Source: Okeania hirsuta (GTDB lineage Bacteria; Cyanobacteriota; Cyanobacteriia; Cyanobacteriales; Microcoleaceae). Taken from it: a stretch of DNA of 49,772 nucleotides. Below, in pieces: positions 47,991-49,772 of this stretch (the stretch's first letter is position 1; every line of letters begins with the position of its first letter). A program made the translations under genes and the position numbers. Location of the stretch: positions 1 to 49,772 of the forward strand of contig NZ_RCBY01000031.1 of assembly GCF_003838195.1 (NCBI RefSeq), read 5' to 3'. The notes under the pieces are model-generated. The model was not told where the DNA came from. It did no database searches and was given only the letters and a program-made list of their open reading frames with translations.

Positions 47991-48992
47991 ATGCCAATTT
48001 ACCTATACTTTGGCGAGGATGAATATTCAATGATGCTAGCAGCTAATGCTTTGCGTGAATCTGTCCTCGATCCTAACTGGGCTAGCTTTAACTATGACAA
48101 AATTTTGCCAGCAATAGATGCTGTTCAAACTGGATTGAATCAGGCCATGACTCCTCCTTTTGGTTCTGGTAGTCGTTTTGTCTGGCTAGTCGATACTAAT
48201 ATAACTCAGCATTGTTCACAAAATCTATTGGAAAATTTGGAAAGTACTCTACCTCTGATTCCTGAAACTACTCTGCTATTGTTGACTACGCCCAATAAAC
48301 CTGATCAAAGACTTAAGTCCACAAAATTGATCCAAAAATGGGCTGAGGTTAGAGATTTCTCTCCTATTCCTCCTTGGAAAACAGAGTTATTGGAGCAGCA
48401 AGTCAAAGAAATGGCTCAGGAAGTAGGAGTCAAGCTTAATTCTAGTGGGGTTACTTTTTTAGCAGAAGCTTTAGGTAACGATCGCCGACAACTTCATAGT
48501 GAGTTGACTAAATTACAGCTATATGTATCTGGAGATTCTGTAGTGGACTTAGAAGTAATTACTACTCTAGTCGGTTCTCAGACTCAAAGTAGTTTAAAGT
48601 TAGCTACAGCAATTCGTTTAGGTGATACGGTTAAAGCTTTGGAGTTAGTCGCAGATTTAATTGCCCACAATGAACATCCATTACGAATAGTGGCTACTCT
48701 AGTAGGCCAATTTAGAATATGGTTTTGGGTAAAACTAATGATAGAGACAGGGGAGCGAGATGAAAAAGCGATCGCTCAAGCTGCGGAAATAGGCAACCCT
48801 AAAAGGATATATTTTTTACGACAAGAGGTCAATTCTTTGTCCTTAAATCAATTACAGAAAACCTTACCTTTATTACTAGAGCTAGAAGTAAGTCTCAAGC
48901 AAGGAAAAGAGCAAATATCTACACTACAAACTAAAGTAATAGAACTTTGTCAGGTGTTTTCTCAGAAAAATATCTTCAGTAAAAAATCGTAG
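47991..48992 (+). CDS. holA: DNA polymerase III subunit delta
   Basis: Clamp-loader subunit that opens the beta clamp. 333 aa with the family's N-terminal start MPIYLYFGEDEYSMMLAANA, an AAA+-like fold without Walker motifs, and the C-terminal helical collar region (LEVSLKQGKEQISTLQTKVI). Typical marks are LGNDRRQLHSELTKLQLY and HPLRIVATLVGQFRIW. The ATG at 47991 is directly in front of the fold. The upstream region is only 33 bp, shared with the divergent DUF1868-type gene. Confidence 0.93.
   Translation: MPIYLYFGEDEYSMMLAANALRESVLDPNWASFNYDKILPAIDAVQTGLNQAMTPPFGSGSRFVWLVDTNITQHCSQNLLENLESTLPLIPETTLLLLTTPNKPDQRLKSTKLIQKWAEVRDFSPIPPWKTELLEQQVKEMAQEVGVKLNSSGVTFLAEALGNDRRQLHSELTKLQLYVSGDSVVDLEVITTLVGSQTQSSLKLATAIRLGDTVKALELVADLIAHNEHPLRIVATLVGQFRIWFWVKLMIETGERDEKAIAQAAEIGNPKRIYFLRQEVNSLSLNQLQKTLPLLLELEVSLKQGKEQISTLQTKVIELCQVFSQKNIFSKKS

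Positions 48993-49772
<780 letters not shown>

Overview
The window comes from a cyanobacterium, most likely a filamentous one of the Trichodesmium/Okeania/Lyngbya kind (inferred). It carries photosystem II genes (psbN, psbH), many copies of the cyanobacterial octamer GCGATCGC, heptanucleotide tandem repeats, a PEP-CTERM protein, an XisI remnant, and a low-GC, gene-sparse layout with long intergenic stretches full of small palindromic or MITE-like repeats.

Layout. 1-6.3 kb: hemC, mgtE, a dead amino-acid-binding-protein gene and rnhA, separated by several families of short inverted-repeat elements. 6.3-24 kb: an accessory region in which every substantial gene is on the minus strand. Read in the direction of transcription it runs: TPR-sulfotransferase (623 aa), TPR-only protein (453 aa), frameshifted TPR-sulfotransferase, TPR-GT61 glycosyltransferase, TPR-sulfotransferase (832 aa), small membrane protein, and a TOMM-type YcaO cyclodehydratase with a fused leader-binding/zinc half. 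Partial duplications surround them: a 185-bp tandem array of one gene's leader, and three truncated sulfotransferase 3' ends. 25-29 kb: a thioredoxin-TPR protein resembling CnoX/YbbN, a metallo-beta-lactamase-fold hydrolase and aroC. 30-35 kb: psbN (minus) facing psbH-tatA-pth, a small conserved protein, pyrG and a protein with a twofold internal repeat. 35.8-41 kb: a ROK kinase, a conserved 83-aa protein and carB. 42-45 kb: a PEP-CTERM protein and a decayed IS200/IS605-type tnpB element. 45-49 kb: the cobalamin gene cbiET/cobL, a 2H-phosphoesterase-like (DUF1868-type) gene and divergent holA.

Most core genes here are single housekeeping enzymes (tetrapyrrole, cobalamin, chorismate, CTP, carbamoyl phosphate, DNA replication) with no obvious operon logic. 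The best candidate for an undescribed system is the 7.6-23.7 kb minus-strand cluster. In it one N-terminal TPR module is paired with interchangeable C-terminal effectors (PAPS-dependent sulfotransferase or GT61 glycosyltransferase), beside an orphan YcaO cyclodehydratase that has no visible precursor peptide or dehydrogenase. The cluster shows signs of recent duplication, recombination and possible switching (a frameshift in a T9 run, and heptamer tracts next to a start codon).
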